64,000 nucleotides of DNA from Coniferiporia sulphurascens (GCA_002794785.1 NBBA01000003.1:1984001-2048000), one strand, 5' to 3'; counted from the stretch's first letter, positions 13,741 through 26,505 are shown. Notes: generated from the sequence alone by a model not told the origin. Translations and numbers: made by a program.

Positions 13741-15322
13741 GCGATTTCAAAATTGATCATGTGTGTAAATCCATTGCGGCTTTGTATATTAACTTTCCGT
13801 AGGGCGCGATCAGTAGTACGCGACTCATACATGTACGTAGGACCTCCGAATTTTACTTTCGTTTTTAGTTTATGTAAGAAAAAATCATGACGACCACTCC
13901 GTCGAATTTCAAATGACATGTGTTCCTCTTCACACTTTATTGAATGAGGTACATTTACGAACGCTCAGATACAAACAATGTGCTCAGATCACTCAGTAGA
14001 TGTGACTTATCAGGGTATACAAACGCGAGGAGATGACGGAATCAAGTACATCTCAACCTTATTAACTACTGTAGGACCTAGTAGCGGGCCCTTTGGGTGT
14101 CTGCAAATTATCGCTGTGGCTCTCGTACGAAAATGAATGTAGCGACTTGGACGGTGAAAAAAGGTTGAAAATGACCTCACGAATGCGTTGTGCGGCTGGG
14201 CCGACTCGCAAGGGACATTTTTGGAAGTGTAACGGTATCCGTCAGATATCCAAATATCTAATATGTTGCCTCCTTTGCATAGGCGCCTTGTTGTATATTT
14301 CTTTAGAAACCCGAGTAGCAGTGGCCACTTGATGATATCCGACAGAGCATTTTCGGCTGTAACGCAATTGATTAACGCGTTCTCATGAAAGGATCAATCA
14401 AACCTTGAAGTATCTGAGCGTCTTTTAAACATAGGCCCACCCAGATTAACCTCTTACCTTGGGCCATACAAACGCGCTTGCTTGGAAACCTCCGAGCGGA
14501 TAATAGATTGATCACGTCTGGTTGTCAAATGGAAAATATAGAGGAAAGTCCTTCGTAGCACTTCCCACATCCATGCATACGATGTAAATCCGTCTCGGTG
14601 GGTTGTGAAAGCGTGCATTTTGATAGAAGCACGGCGGACAGATTTAGCCAGGCTATATATGTACCAGACAGAGAGGCATACCAAGGCCGGGGTAACTTTG
14701 GAGAATTTCGGAGGCAGAGAGAAAGTCACCCGAATGTCTGGTGCCGAGTCGACAACGTGAGTAAGTAATTTTGTCGTCGTAATTTCGCGAGAAGAGCGCT
14801 TGGACCCCTTCCGATAACGAGGTGACTGACACCGTTTCCCGGGCCATAGAATAGTCAGAGTTCCGCAGTTTGCAAGGAACGAGCTAGTATCCTGCGAAGT
14901 TAAACATCCTGTATGTGGGTGTAGCAGTCTGTTCGGAGGAAGGCTGCAGCATTATCTGCCGGCAAACGGCTGTTGTTGTAAGACACTGGGTAGTAAGTTC
15001 ATGACCCGTGAGCTCAGAAGGTCCCGGTGCGCGTTGTCAACAATCGCAGACTGGAGAGAAAATGCCGGGATAGGATTCAAAGGGAGCACAAAAGGCCTCG
15101 TCCGCGAGACTCCCAGATGCGCAAAGGTCCAGCAATACTAATGGCAGTTAGACTCAGGCTTCAGGATATGACCATCGCATCCTCGGCTGTTGCCCTCGCG
15201 GTGATATTACATAATTAAACACCTCGTTTAGGCGATTTGAGCTTGCTGCAGCGTCAGGCTCTTCACTCGGAGGCGGCCAGGAGTTCGTGCAGACGAGTGC
15301 CTCTTTGGCAACAACCATTACA
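13741..15322. other. 1.6 kb intergenic stretch
   Basis: No gene with recognisable homology is found on either strand. The short open frames (about 60-90 codons) show no motif and no intron-supported extension. A short open segment at 15140-15211 (MAVRLRLQDM...) precedes the acyltransferase start. It would join the downstream frame only through an intron of about 31 nt, which is too short for this genome, so I do not include it. Confidence 0.4.
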
Positions 15323-17677
15323 ATGTCTGAGAACAAGGTCCTCCACCGCGTCATTCGCGGGCTTGCGGGATGGGCGGTTTGGTCGTTTTTCTCGGAAGTG
15401 CACATCATCGGTGCGGAGAACGTGCCAATGGACGGGCCTATGATTGTGTGCGTGTATCTGTTTCCTTAGAGTTTTCTGGCGTTTAAAGGCACTACAGAGT
15501 TGCAACCCATCACAACATGATGCTCGACCCGGCTATTCTCTGTGAGTAGTGTCTGTTTTAATGTTGCTCAGCTAACAATCCCTTAGCCTCGTACTTCCCC
15601 CACGGACGTATCCTGAACTATTGGACGAAGGCGTCCCTATTTGTGAACCCGGTCCTCAAGCGTGTCCTTCTGAGCTCAGGAAACATCCCCGTTGACCGCA
15701 AGAGCAAGGACAACCGTGTTCTCTTCAAAGGCACGTTTGACGTTCTTGCACGTGGAGAATCCGTCGCGCTCTTTCCAGAGGGCACAAGCTACACCGAGCC
15801 GCGAATCATGCAAGTTAAGGACGGTGCATCATGGAGCGCACTGGAGTACATGAAATGGGCAAAAGAGAATCCAGATAAAGCCGTTAAAAAGGAATTGGTT
15901 GTCGTCCCCGCTGCCATCGTTTACACGAACAAGTCAAAGTATCGCAGCGAGGTAAGCAGGTCCTTATTTTGAAGGTGAAAGCTCTAAATGATCTCTGTAG
16001 GTTATTATGGAGTAAGAGCTATTTGTGTGCCTTTTTATACGCGACTCATACGCGTTAGGTTCGGCGAACCGATTTCTTTGAAGGATTACGAATCGCAATT
16101 CATATCTGGTGTTGATGGGGAGCCTCGTGCTGCTGTGAAACGTCTCACGCAGCGCATCGAAACCGACTTGACGCGGTTGACTATAAATGCGCCAGATTGG
16201 TACGTCGAGTCCACTCAGTCCGTACATTGTGCGCTGAACCATGAGCCAGGGATACGCTTTACGCAGCACGGATGGCCCGGAGCTTGCTTTGGGAGAAGAG
16301 CAGTTCCATGAATTTGGATGACTTTGTACCTGTATCCCAGACGTGAGTTTTTCGTCTTTTGTCTAAGCTTCATTGCTAAAGCGTCGCAGCCTCGTGGACC
16401 TTTTCTCAACACCTGGTGCTACGGCAAACATCACGCACGTCAAGCGCCGCCTACTGGAATACTACTCGCTCTTGCAAACATCTCGGTTAACAAACTCAGC
16501 ATTGTCTTCACTGCCGCTACCGAAGACCCTTGATCCGCGTCGTGCTGAGCCACTGCCCTCGCGCTTGCGCACCATGCTCCTCCTCCTGCGTGATACGCTA
16601 TCTGTTCTCGTGCGCCTTCCTTTTTTCCTCTTCCCACTCATCGTGCACCTTCCTGCATACCTCGCGGGCCGTTGGGCCGCACGCCTAGTTGAGGACGAGG
16701 AGGAAACTCAAGCGCAGTTCAAAGTTGTATTCGGCCTTTTGTTTTTAATTCTGATTTACCCTGCTGCATTTTTCTTTCTATGGGCCCTGTTCTGGTACAC
16801 GCCCGTGGGCGCGCTAATTGCAGCTGCGACGGTTTGGCTATTCGCGGTATATCATGTCAAGTTGGTTGACGGTGAGTCGGACATCGCCTTGAAGCTTTGC
16901 ATCTCCTTTTAATTCGAACCAATCATTTCACAGATAATTATCAGCAGTAAGTTCGCGGCGTATGATTTTAGATAAAGGTAGTATGTCTCTAATGACGATC
17001 TCCGCAGCGCGAAACAGCTTGTTGCCGCGTGGCGTGTCTTAGTTGGCGTGTGGGCGCCGAAGAAGTCGGAGTTACCAATAGCTGCACTCCAACAGTACAC
17101 TATTCCGAAGACCCCACCGGTGAGCCAGTGGATAGACAAGAAACCCGGACATTCAGGAACTACTTCGACTCCGTCAAGCCCTTCGACCCCCGCCTCTTCC
17201 CCTCTACCTGCCGTTACTGCGACGCTCCCAGCGGCTCCTGGTGTCACGGACGAAAGACCCCGCTCTCGCAAGCGTCCTCCGCCGACCCGCCGCCTCGTGC
17301 GCCATGTCCTGCGCGCACGTGCAGAGGCTGCCCGAGCGCTTGCGGCGTTCTTCCATCAACTGGAAAACGCACCTGACGGGAAGCGGGTGAATGCAAGTGT
17401 GCATCTTGCGCGACTACACGGCGGGTTGTCCCCCGATCCACCAGTATCCCAAGGGCAGCAGGGGTACCGCTATGCACGCGAAGTGGTTGCATTCCTGCGC
17501 GCTCGTGGTGCCAGGATCACATCGCTGGAGGCGCAGATTGCTGGCGATTATTGGGCTACAACGGCTGCTCTGAGCAGCGATGGTGAGGCAGAGGGAGATT
17601 ACAGCAGTGATGCGGGTGACAGCTCACGGGAGAACGACGACCTGGTTTGGATCGCTCCCGCGGTGCACACACACTGA
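15323..17677 (+). CDS. PlsC-domain glycerolipid acyltransferase (Sct1/Gpt2-like)
   Basis: Nine exons are 15323-15447, 15498-15541, 15587-15951, 16001-16011, 16059-16199, 16250-16342, 16390-16871, 16934-16946 and 17008-17677, giving 647 aa. Acyltransferase motif I is VATHHNMMLDP (across exons 1-2, HX4D form), motif II is GRILNYWTKASLF, and motif III is ALFPEGTSYTEP. A domain rich in LVDLF..PGA and LLQTSRLTN, typical of this fungal family, comes next. Two hydrophobic segments follow (LLRDTLSVLVRLPFFLFPLIV and VVFGLLFLILIYPAAFFFLW), so it is an ER or lipid-droplet membrane enzyme. The C-terminal tail is disordered, with AREVVAFLRARG near its end. Likely role: the first acylation of glycerol-3-phosphate or dihydroxyacetone-phosphate. 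Which substrate is preferred cannot be read. Exons of 11 and 13 nt (VIME; NYQ) are forced by frame and homology. The start may lie upstream, since the frame is open back to an acceptor at about 15230. Confidence 0.87.
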
Positions 17678-17925
17678 TTATTGATTCTTACGATATTTCT
17701 TGGATGCCAACGTTTTCACTGACCATTTATTGTGGTTGCGTTAATGTCTTGACGCGTCTTGTCATGGCTTAATGGGTACGCTCGTCGGTTAAAATTTGAA
17801 AATAATAAATAATACATGTACTGGAAAGTCTTTAACGCGTGCTCTCGGTCAATTCGAGATAGACAACTGGGATATACATTTTCTTTGCTCGATCTGATCA
17901 CAAAGGGTATTGCCTTCTGCTTTCC

Positions 17926-19747
17926 TCACAACCTTGCGGTAGCCGAGCCAGTCCCCGTCGCCTGCACAAGCACGCGTTGGCAGACCCGCTCTCCTGTTTC
18001 ATGCCACCAGCGCTCTGCTTCCGCGTCCGCGTCATACCCAAACTGTTCGCGGTTCTTACGTTGGTCCGCCCACTGGTTGCTGTTCCCCGCCCCACTGAAC
18101 TGCGCGCCATCTGCGACCTTTCCTTTGTCCCTACCTGCGTCTACGTCTGTGCCGTGCGTAGTCCACTTTGCGCGCTCGGCGGCCATGGCGGCACGCATAC
18201 TCGCGTCACGCTCCTCCTGCGCGGGGCCGTCGGGCAGGTGGAAGATGTGCTGGTTGAGGCGTGAGCTCGCCTGCGTCTCCGCCGTGCGGGCGTGGCGCAA
18301 TGCCTCGTAGCCGCGCAGTAGCGGCGTGAGCTGCGCGGGATGCGAAATGCGTGAAAGCAAGTTCCCGAGCACTGCGGCATCCTCGATTGCCATTGCGGCA
18401 CCCTGCGCGCGATACGGCTGTGCGTGTATCCCACCAGTAAGCGCGTCGCTTCGTATACAGTGAGAAGGTTTGTACGTACAAGCATGGGATGGCACGCGTC
18501 GCCGAGCAGGACGACACGACCAGCGTGATGCAACCAGGTCTCGATCGGCTGTCGGTCCATGAGCTTCCACTTTAATGTTGAAGGCACCATCGAGAGTAAT
18601 TTTTCGATTCTGTGCATGAGCGGCATAAACGTTTGTTTCGCCGGATAAAAGAAAAGAAATACCTCGGTTCCCAGCCCGCAAAGTCTGCACACATCTTCTC
18701 TGCGCTGCCTTCTGCAGTCCATGATTCAACAGATCCGTCGTCAGGATGAATAAGGACGAGGTTAAACTCCCTCTTTGCGCGCTGTGAACGAAGAAAGCGG
18801 TTATCAACATCCCGTATCCCGAATAACTACGGGTAAAAATAATGCGCACTATGCAATATGCCATGATATGCCTCCCAGGACCCATCCACGCGGTCATCTC
18901 CGGATTCTCGACAAATGGGCGGAGCTCCGGATCTGCGAGCATCTTTTCGGTAGGTATAATCGCACGGTATGCTGCGTCTCCCGTCGCGGTCGCTTTAACG
19001 GGTGCACCGAGCACAACGTCACGCACCATACTCTTTACCCCATCTGCGCCAATAATGAGGTCCGCAGTCAGCACTTCACCTGTTGCGAGGGTTACTGTCG
19101 GACGCTGTGCATATGGGTCAAGTGACACGACTGTGCTGTTAAGACGCAGTGTGCTCTGCGGAGCAGCGAGGTCGAGTAGCAGCTGGTGAAAGTCTGCGCG
19201 GTGAATGTGATAATAGGGCGATTTGTAGTCTCTATCCATCACATCTCCCCACTTTGTCCAGCCAATGAGTTCACCAGTCTTGTCTACAAAAAGAAGCCAA
19301 CCAATCAGTTACTTCCAAATGCAAACCGTAGGACCGTCCTGACGCACATTTCCGAAAAGCGATTGCCTCAGGGCGCACGGCGATACGCTGCAGATGTTCG
19401 CCGAGGCCCCAGCGGATGAGCAACCGACTAACGTTCGGTGTGACCTGGATACCGGCGCCAATTTCGCCAATGGCCGGCGCGGCCTCGACTATCGTGACAC
19501 GATGCCCAGCATGCCCGAGAGTGTGCGCGGCTGCGAGCCCGCCCAAGCCGCAGCCAATTACAATGACGTCGAGCGCGAGTGGCGCCTTGCGTCCGCCAAA
19601 AAGCGTGAGGTTCTGCGTGCGAGCTGCGTAAGCGTATGGCCGTGTATCATGTCCCCCCTTCCCCGTCCCTGCGACCGACTCTTGTCTCCGCGTTTCGATT
19701 AATCCCTTTAGACCTCTCTGGCCGGGGGATAGACTCAGCAATGACAA
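17926..19747 (-). CDS. FAD-dependent monooxygenase (salicylate-hydroxylase-like)
   Basis: Exons on the minus strand are about 19747-19327, 19283-18850, 18781-18663, 18609-18480 and 18417-17926. The FAD dinucleotide motif is VIGCGLGGLAAAHTLGHAG with VEAAPAIGEIGAGIQVTPN; the middle motif is DLIIGADGVKS; the third FAD motif is GRVVLLGDACHPML/PYRAQGAAMAIEDA across the last intron. WLHHAGR and QFGYDADAEAERWW match basidiomycete members. The family hydroxylates aromatic acids with NAD(P)H and FAD; the substrate here is unknown. The open frame runs 5' of the FAD motif for about 60 residues without an ATG (it opens with TTG at 19747). The true start is probably in a small upstream exon, possibly ATG at about 19826 joined through a roughly 43-nt intron. 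The 5' end is therefore uncertain. Confidence 0.85.
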
Positions 19748-19829
19748 CGACTATTCACCTTGGCAACGTTGCTCGCCCGGGCACCTGCGTCCGCCTCTGC
19801 GAAGTGGCTGGAAATAGCATTCGCCTGTA

Positions 19830-21340
19830 GATAGCCAGTGAGCTGTGCGTCCGGGCTGAAGGGTATCGCGAATACACCGCACCATAGTACGTACGACAGT
19901 GGCGCGGACGATCAGTCGTAACGCAATGCGGTTTCGATTTGCGGCAAGACTGGTCGTTGGATAACAGTAGGTAGGGGGATGGTCGAGTCCAGCGAGGAGC
20001 ACGTCAGCGGTGAGAGGACAGTTCCGGAGGATGGATGTGTGCTTGGATTCCCATGGCAAGCACAGATATATAAGTAATCTGCATGTGCATGAGATCCGAT
20101 ATAAGGCTGGGAATTGGCGCAGAGGCCCTGGGACGGCAGAGCTGACTATCAGGCTCCTGTTAAATGGTTTGTGCGTCGACCGTGCTGGGCGTAAGCTGGA
20201 AGGCGACGGAAACACGGGGCACGAGCACAAGCACGGGATCGGCTGCGGGCGAGCGCCCGTTGGATGATGACCTTCCGAGTCCCTGAGCCGATGCAGCGAA
20301 CGGCAGGACGCCCGCTCCTCCCTCGGCCAAAGCTGCTCTCACGAACGTCCGCATCCTCGGGATCTTTCTGGTGAACAGTGCTTAACTTTAGATGACTGCA
20401 TTGGATTTTGAAGGCGCAGCGTTCGTCCGTCATGTCTCGCCTGTTCCGCTGCCGGCGATGTCGAGTCCAGGGGCGAATCCGAGGCTAAGCATGGAGGCTG
20501 AATGGTTGACCCACGTATCGTGTTTTTCTTTTCTTTTTCCATTTCAGTGTATGTCAGTGTGATTGTGTGGCAAAATCTTCTCCCGAGCGACGGCCGTCTC
20601 GGACGCTAGTGGCGACACTAATATTGTTGCGCTGTTAAATCTCTTACCTCTGCAGTGGACGCCGCCATGCGGCCATGAAGCGCCTTGTTCCTGGTTGCTT
20701 CGCTATTTCCGCTTCTATAAGAGGGAAGCGGGGTCGCACAGCGACAACCCCACACGTTCGGGTGCAGTAGTACAGTACCGGCTTTATGTAGACTACTGCA
20801 GTCGAAAGTGCTTAAAGGCGTCAACTCCACCGGGCCCGGAATTTTTCTTATTTCGGGCTCAGATTAAAAATTTAAACAGACAAGTAGCCAAATCCTACAA
20901 TACCTCCCATTTGTGGTATTTGTCTAAAAATAGATTTTTTGTGTCAAAGTTTTTGGAAAATAAAATAAAATCACTACTGTGGGCTTACTGCTCCAATGCC
21001 TATGTGTTGTACTCTGATTGACATCACCCCATTTTTATGAATCCTTATGTCTTCTTTAATATATGTTATGCTTGTGTCTGAAATACTATGATTTTCTTAA
21101 TTACTTGTTGCAAGTTACATGAGGACATACCCAGCTCAGACAAATGCAACTTTTAAATAGTAATATTCAGTGTATGAGTGGCCAGAAGTATTGCAAGTCT
21201 TGCACACCTGAAAAGACTTACACAATTTCCAACTAAGTCTACTCACCCTTGACAATTATTATTGCCTACATTGATATAATGGAGAGTGGAACATATGAAA
21301 AAAAACTGTATGTTGACAAGAACAGATGAGTGACCCCACA
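19830..21340. other. Intergenic region and compartment boundary
   Basis: No convincing gene is seen. GC- and CpG-rich sequence continues to about 20,830, then composition drops abruptly to AT-rich, CpG-poor DNA up to the copia LTR. A minus-strand open frame at 20354-20160 begins MRTFVRAALAEGGAGVL and shows no motif. Confidence 0.4.
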
Positions 21341-21595
21341 TCTTAAAATCTATGCACGTTGTGGTAGATGATGAGGTGCAGTGGTGAAAGTGAGGCTAAG
21401 GTGGGTTATCAGTGTAAACCAATGTATTTCATGGTAGAGACCAGCTCTCCTTATATACATCTACTGTGAGCTATGTATACTATAACTATCATAGCTCCTA
21501 TCATATGGCATTATCGTTGCGTTATCATTCACTTAGTAAGATGGTTGTTCATATGACCATCCTTTATTTATATCGTTAGTTATATTTATTTAATA
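21341..21595 (-). repeat. copia 3' LTR
   Basis: 255 bp. Read on the + strand it starts TCTTAAAATC and ends ATTTAATA, so the element-sense LTR begins TATTAAAT and lacks the usual TG..CA ends. It matches 26506-26761 and 58489-58744, with differences concentrated at CG/TG/CA positions. Confidence 0.93.
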
Positions 21596-21604
21596 CCCCC
21601 CTTC
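21596..21604 (-). other. Polypurine tract (plus-strand primer)
   Basis: Minus strand GAAGGGGGG lies directly upstream of the 3' LTR, the position used to prime second-strand DNA synthesis in LTR retrotransposons. Confidence 0.7.
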
Positions 21605-24600
21605 AAACTTTTACTAGGCGGAGTAAGCTTGTAAAATGTTTGATTAATTCGATTGTTAGCACTTTCGTCATAATATCAGCTTTTTGCTGTCCAGTTGGAA
21701 TATATGAAACTGATATGGTTTCATTTTCTATGTAATCTTGTAAGAAATCTTTTCATATATCAATATGCTTTGTTCGTTGTGTATATTTTTGTTCTGTTGA
21801 GTTTACTATAGTTATGGCTGCTTGATTATCACATAATATTTTCGTAGGTGTATCCAAGGTCTGCAGTACCTCTTCAACCAGTCTTCTTAGCCATATTGCT
21901 TCTTTTACTCCATGAGTTAAAGCTTGTAATTCAGCTTCACATACTGATAATGACACTAATTCTTGTTTTTTACTTGACCATGACATCGTTGCATTTCCTA
22001 TTTGGAATATATATCCGGATGTTGCTTTATGGCCTTCTTGTGTCATTCCATCGGCATTGGTATATCCAATTAACTCTATTGGTTCTTTACCTCCAAGTAT
22101 TAACCAATAATCATTTGTTCCTTTTAGATATTTAAAACAGTGTTTTACTGCATTGTAGTGTTCAATACTAGGTTTGTTTAAATGCCTAGCAAATTGACCT
22201 GTTGTGAATGATATATCAGGTCTCATGCAATCTGCTGCGTATCATAATGCTCCAACCATATTCATGTAAGGTATTTGTTTCATGAAGTCTAATTCTTCAT
22301 TGGTTGGATTTTCAAGTGATTTTAATACTTGTCCGGGTGTCATTGGTGTTCATACCGTTGCAGCGTCTTTTAATTTATATTTTTCAACTACTGTGTTGAT
22401 GTAATTTTTTTGTCTTAATTTAATTATTCATTCTTCTCTGTTTCATTCAATTTCAATACCAAGTAACCAATGTACATCGTTTCCGTCTGTGAATTTTACA
22501 TGTTTTCTAATTTCATCTTTAAGGGCTTTTATTATTAATAGATTTAAGCTGCATATCGTTATATCATCAACATGTATGAAAAGTACTAGGATTGTTTTTC
22601 CTTTTACTTTTCTAAAGAATACTGTGTTGTCTTGGACTGCTCGTACTAATCCAATTCCTATTAGAATTTCTGATAATTTTTTATACCATCATCTGCCTGC
22701 TTGTTTTAATCCATATAAGGCTTTATTTAATTTTAAAACTTGTCCAGGTTTAGTTTTGATTAAATTTCCTGGTGGTGGTTTTATGTATATATTTTCGTCT
22801 TTTTCTAATTCACCATATAGGTAAGCTGATTTGATATCAATTTGGTGAATTTCATAATTATTTGTTGCGCTCCAACTTAATATAGTTCTTACTGTGGCTA
22901 ATCTTGCCACTGGAGCGAATGTATTGTTTGAATAGTAGTCAACGCCTTCCATTTGGGTGAATCCTTGTACTACTAATCTTGCTTTGTAACATTCTATTTC
23001 TCCATTTGCTAATCTTTTTGTTTTATAAACAAATCTTGTTCCAATTATATTTGCTTTTTCAGGTGAATCAATGATCGTCCATGTAGATCTTTCGATTAAC
23101 ATTTTTATTTCTTCTTTCATTGCTGTGATCCACTGATTTGCGTCAATTCTATTGATTGCTTGTTGATATGAATTCAGATCGCCTATTAATTCTGTATTGA
23201 ATTGATTAAATTCCATGAGATAAGCGACTGTATTTTGTTTGTCGAAGTTAAGACCTAATGATCGTTTTGTTGGTTTAATTGTTCTTATTGGTCTTTCATT
23301 TGTTAATTCTTGTATTTGATTATTTTGTTTTTCCATAATATTCTCCCCTTCAATTTTAGATGGTGGAGAATCTAAAAATTGCAAATTTTGTTCGACTGTA
23401 ATTTTTTTGTTATGATATGTTCTGTGACCTTTGCTTTCTTTGTCAAATCCTAGCCATTGTGCATAAATTCCTTTTGGTTGTAATTTATTAACGTCTTCTT
23501 GTTGTATTATGCAATATTGGCCAAATTCTCTTAAATTGTCTATGTTGTAATTTTTGTTGTAATGTTTAAAATATGGTGTTTTAAGATCAATAGCACTCTT
23601 TGGTGTTCTATTGTAAACGTAAGTGCTGTATTTTACAGCTTCTCCCCATAAGCTGGGTGGTAATTTTGCTTGTAGCAGATTAACTCGTGTATTATTTAGT
23701 ATTGTTTGATGTGATCGTTCTGCTACTCCGTTTTGTTGTGGCATATCATGAACAGTCAGCTTTTGTATTGTTCCATGTTTTTCTAAATATTCGGTGAATT
23801 GTTTACTTAAAAACACTGTATCGTTATCGCTTTGTAATATTTTTATTTGTATATTATGTTGTGTATTGAGCATTGTAGCCCATGTCATATAAGCATTAAA
23901 GCCCTCGTCTTTTGTTTTTAATAGAATCATTTTTATCCATCTGGTAGCATCATCTACCAGAGTAAGAAGATATTTATATCCTCCTATAGCGTGTGTGGAT
24001 GCTGTACCCCATATGTCCATATGTATATGGTTGCCGAATTTTTCAGCTAATTTTGAAACACATAGTTTTGGAATTTGCATTCTTTTTATATTTGCTTCAA
24101 TGCAGATTGTACATTGAGTTTCGTCATAATTTGAAATTTTATTATTTGTAATTTGATCTTCTTTTAGTAATCGCTTAATATAAGCATAGCTTATGTGTCC
24201 AAGTTTTTTATGGAGTTCAAATAATGTTACATTTTTTGTAGCCACTTGTACATTGTTGTTAAATATACTATACAATCCATTTCTGTTTTTAATTTTTCCG
24301 CATAAAGATCCATTAGGATACTTTATTGTACATTCATTTTCTTTATAAATAAATTCATAACCATCTTGACATAGAAGTCCTTGAGAGACTAATGTCATGT
24401 TCATTTTAGGATTGTAATATACATTTGATAATGTTATGACACTTACTGAGTGTCCATTGGGGATGTAAAGCTTAAGATCCCCTACTATGTTTGCCATAAA
24501 CATTGTTTTATTTGTGGCCATTATTGTTATTGTGTCGGTTTTGTAAGTATTTTGTAATCGATTTAGATATGGTGTTAAGTGTATCATTGCACCAGTATCA

Positions 24601-26438
24601 ATTATATCCATAGAAGAATAAATATTGTTAGCAAATTCTTCTGTTGTTATAGCGTTAATGCTTATGTCTAGATTATTGTCATCCATGTCTTCCATGGCGC
24701 TGTCGTGGTTTCCTATTGCGTCAAGGAAGTCATTATAAGAATAAATTGGGAATTCTCCCATGTCGAAGTCTTTGTTGTTGATTTCGGTTATAAAGGTGGT
24801 TTCGCCTTGGCCAATTATGGTGCTTAACTTGATTCGAGAGCTTGATGTGACGTTTGTTGCTGCTGCTGCTGCGGTATGTTTAGCCTGGGCCACACTTGCC
24901 CCAGTCATTGTCGGTGCTGCTGACGCACCCATTTCCTTCCCTTTTCCTTTCTCATTGTTTGCGTCCTCTTTCTTCTTCTGAGCTGCTTTTGACCATTCTG
25001 TTTTTGGCACCCAGCAGTCTCGACTAAAGTGCCCTAGCTTATTACAATTATAGCACTTTACCACGTGTGATTGTTGGTTGGGAGAATATCCCCCTCGTCC
25101 TCATCCTTGCATATATCCACCACGGCCCCTATAGCCACGACCTTGTGATTGTACTCTGTGGCTAAAACCGCGTCCACAGCCCCTAAAATAAGGGTGTGTC
25201 CGCTCGTCCTTGGGCAGGTGGTTAGCCGCCGCTCCTGTCCTCTGATGATTTTTCCACCACCCCTCGAAGGCATTTCGTAATGTGGTTAATAAGAATTGAG
25301 GGGTTAGTTCAATTTCATCTTTGTCCGGATTCGTTTCGTTAATTGTTTTAATATATAACTCACTCTGCATGAGTACATATTGATATTGTTTGGGTGTTGC
25401 CCGCATAATAGCCAATATATATGTCGACTCAGAAACTTTTACCCCTTGGGCTATGAGTTCCTTGTATTTATTGCTGAGGTTATCGAGCATTCCATCGAAA
25501 TGGCTGACATGACCTCTGATATCAAAAAGGGCAGCCTCATTAAAGCCCTTTGTAATTGTTGTCTGGACGTTATATCGTCCATCAAGTGCTTTGAGTAATG
25601 CTGGTATATCTTTAGAGAAATTAAGATAATAAGCCAGTATTTTGTTGGGCATAGTGCACATAATGCCATTATATAAAGCGCTTGATATACCAATCTCTCC
25701 AGTTCCTGGGGAGTTAGTGAGCAGGTTACTGTAACCTGCACTCTCAATTGCACTTCGGACTCTGTAGTTCCAGAGTTTGTAGTTTCAATGCCCATCAAGT
25801 TTCTTGATTCCATCGAAGAATTTCTGGAGTTCTGCAAGTTTAGTTGCCATACTCGGTTCATCTTCCTCAGTATTGTTAGCATCTGAATCTCTGGGGTCAG
25901 AAGGTTTGGATGGCTCACGTGATGGATTATTATTTTCGTTTTGAGTTTCTACTTCATCTTCTTTTTTTATGTCTTCTTCATCTTCTTTTTTATTGTCTTC
26001 TGGCTTAATATAAGGGTTGTCAATTTTAAATTGTTCTTTTTCTTTTGGATCAGTTATACCCAAATACGTACTGATTTGATATCTGATTTCGGATGATTTT
26101 CCTTGGTCGGATATGCCTAAGTCTTTAGTGTCATTTATTAATTCGGTTTTATAGTCAGCTTTTGTTTTTAATTTTTCATTGTTTGTGGAATTGTCATACC
26201 TGTTAATTTGATCTTGTATTTGTTGTTCTGTTCTGTGTATAGGTATTTGTCTTAAGTTACATTGAACTATTAAGTTGACTAACCTTTTGCTATCTTTAGC
26301 TTTTTGAATTTTTTCTTCAAGTTCTTCAATAGTAGATGACTGCATATAAACTATTTTTAATTCATTAGCAATTATTTGTAATCCTGATAATTTTTGCAAA
26401 CGTGTTTGCTCACAAGTATTAGGACGTTCATTGGACAT
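21603..26438 (-). pseudogene. copia gag-pol polyprotein, one frame broken only by TGA codons
   Basis: From ATG at 26438 (MSNERPNTCEQ) to 21603 the frame is 1,612 codons. I find in-frame TGA at 25785, 25101, 22689, 22443, 22428, 22350, 22242 and 21753 (forward coordinates of the first base), the end TGA at 21603, and no TAA or TAG. Domains: gag with LW at about residue 222; RGG-rich stretch and CCHC knuckle CYNCNKLGHFSRDC; protease DTGA; integrase H-H-C-C (KKLGHIS, CTIC) and D-D-E (HMDIWG, LQSDND, NGVAERS); RT with GTRFVYKTK, IDIKSAYLYGE and FIHVDD; RNase H with LCDNQAA and KHIDI. TGAs replace residues that are Arg in copia relatives (after KHIDI, between QAGR and WY, inside GGYMQG.GRGG). The element is therefore probably dead under the standard code; readthrough is not excluded. 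Confidence 0.88.
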
Positions 26439-26494
26439 AATTTCGTTTCGTTTTTATATGTTTTGTTAATCGTTTCGTTAGTTTGTAGAGTCAA

Positions 26495-26505
26495 GGCTCA
26501 TAACC
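26495..26505 (-). other. Primer-binding site, half-tRNA type (initiator Met)
   Basis: Minus strand GGTTATGAGCC abuts the 5' LTR. Its complement GGCTCATAACC corresponds to the anticodon stem-loop of eukaryotic initiator tRNA-Met (anticodon CAU in CUCAUAA). Drosophila copia and several fungal copia elements prime from such a cleaved tRNA half rather than the tRNA 3' end. Confidence 0.7.

Noticed and set aside
15027..15211. Upstream first exon of the acyltransferase (MAVRLRLQDM...)
   Set aside because: It would need an intron of about 31 nt, shorter than any other here; the conserved protein begins after 15323.
13741..15322. tRNA or snoRNA genes in the intergenic gap
   Set aside because: I looked for cloverleaf A/B boxes and C/D boxes by eye and found none convincing; a covariance-model scan would be decisive.
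21603..26438. copia element using a UGA = Trp code (mitochondrial-type)
   Set aside because: TGA-only stops first suggested recoding, but the sites match arginine in relatives (KHIDI-R, RGG run), TGG is used freely for Trp, and paralogous copies show TGA against CGC or CAA. CpG decay of CGA explains it without a new code.
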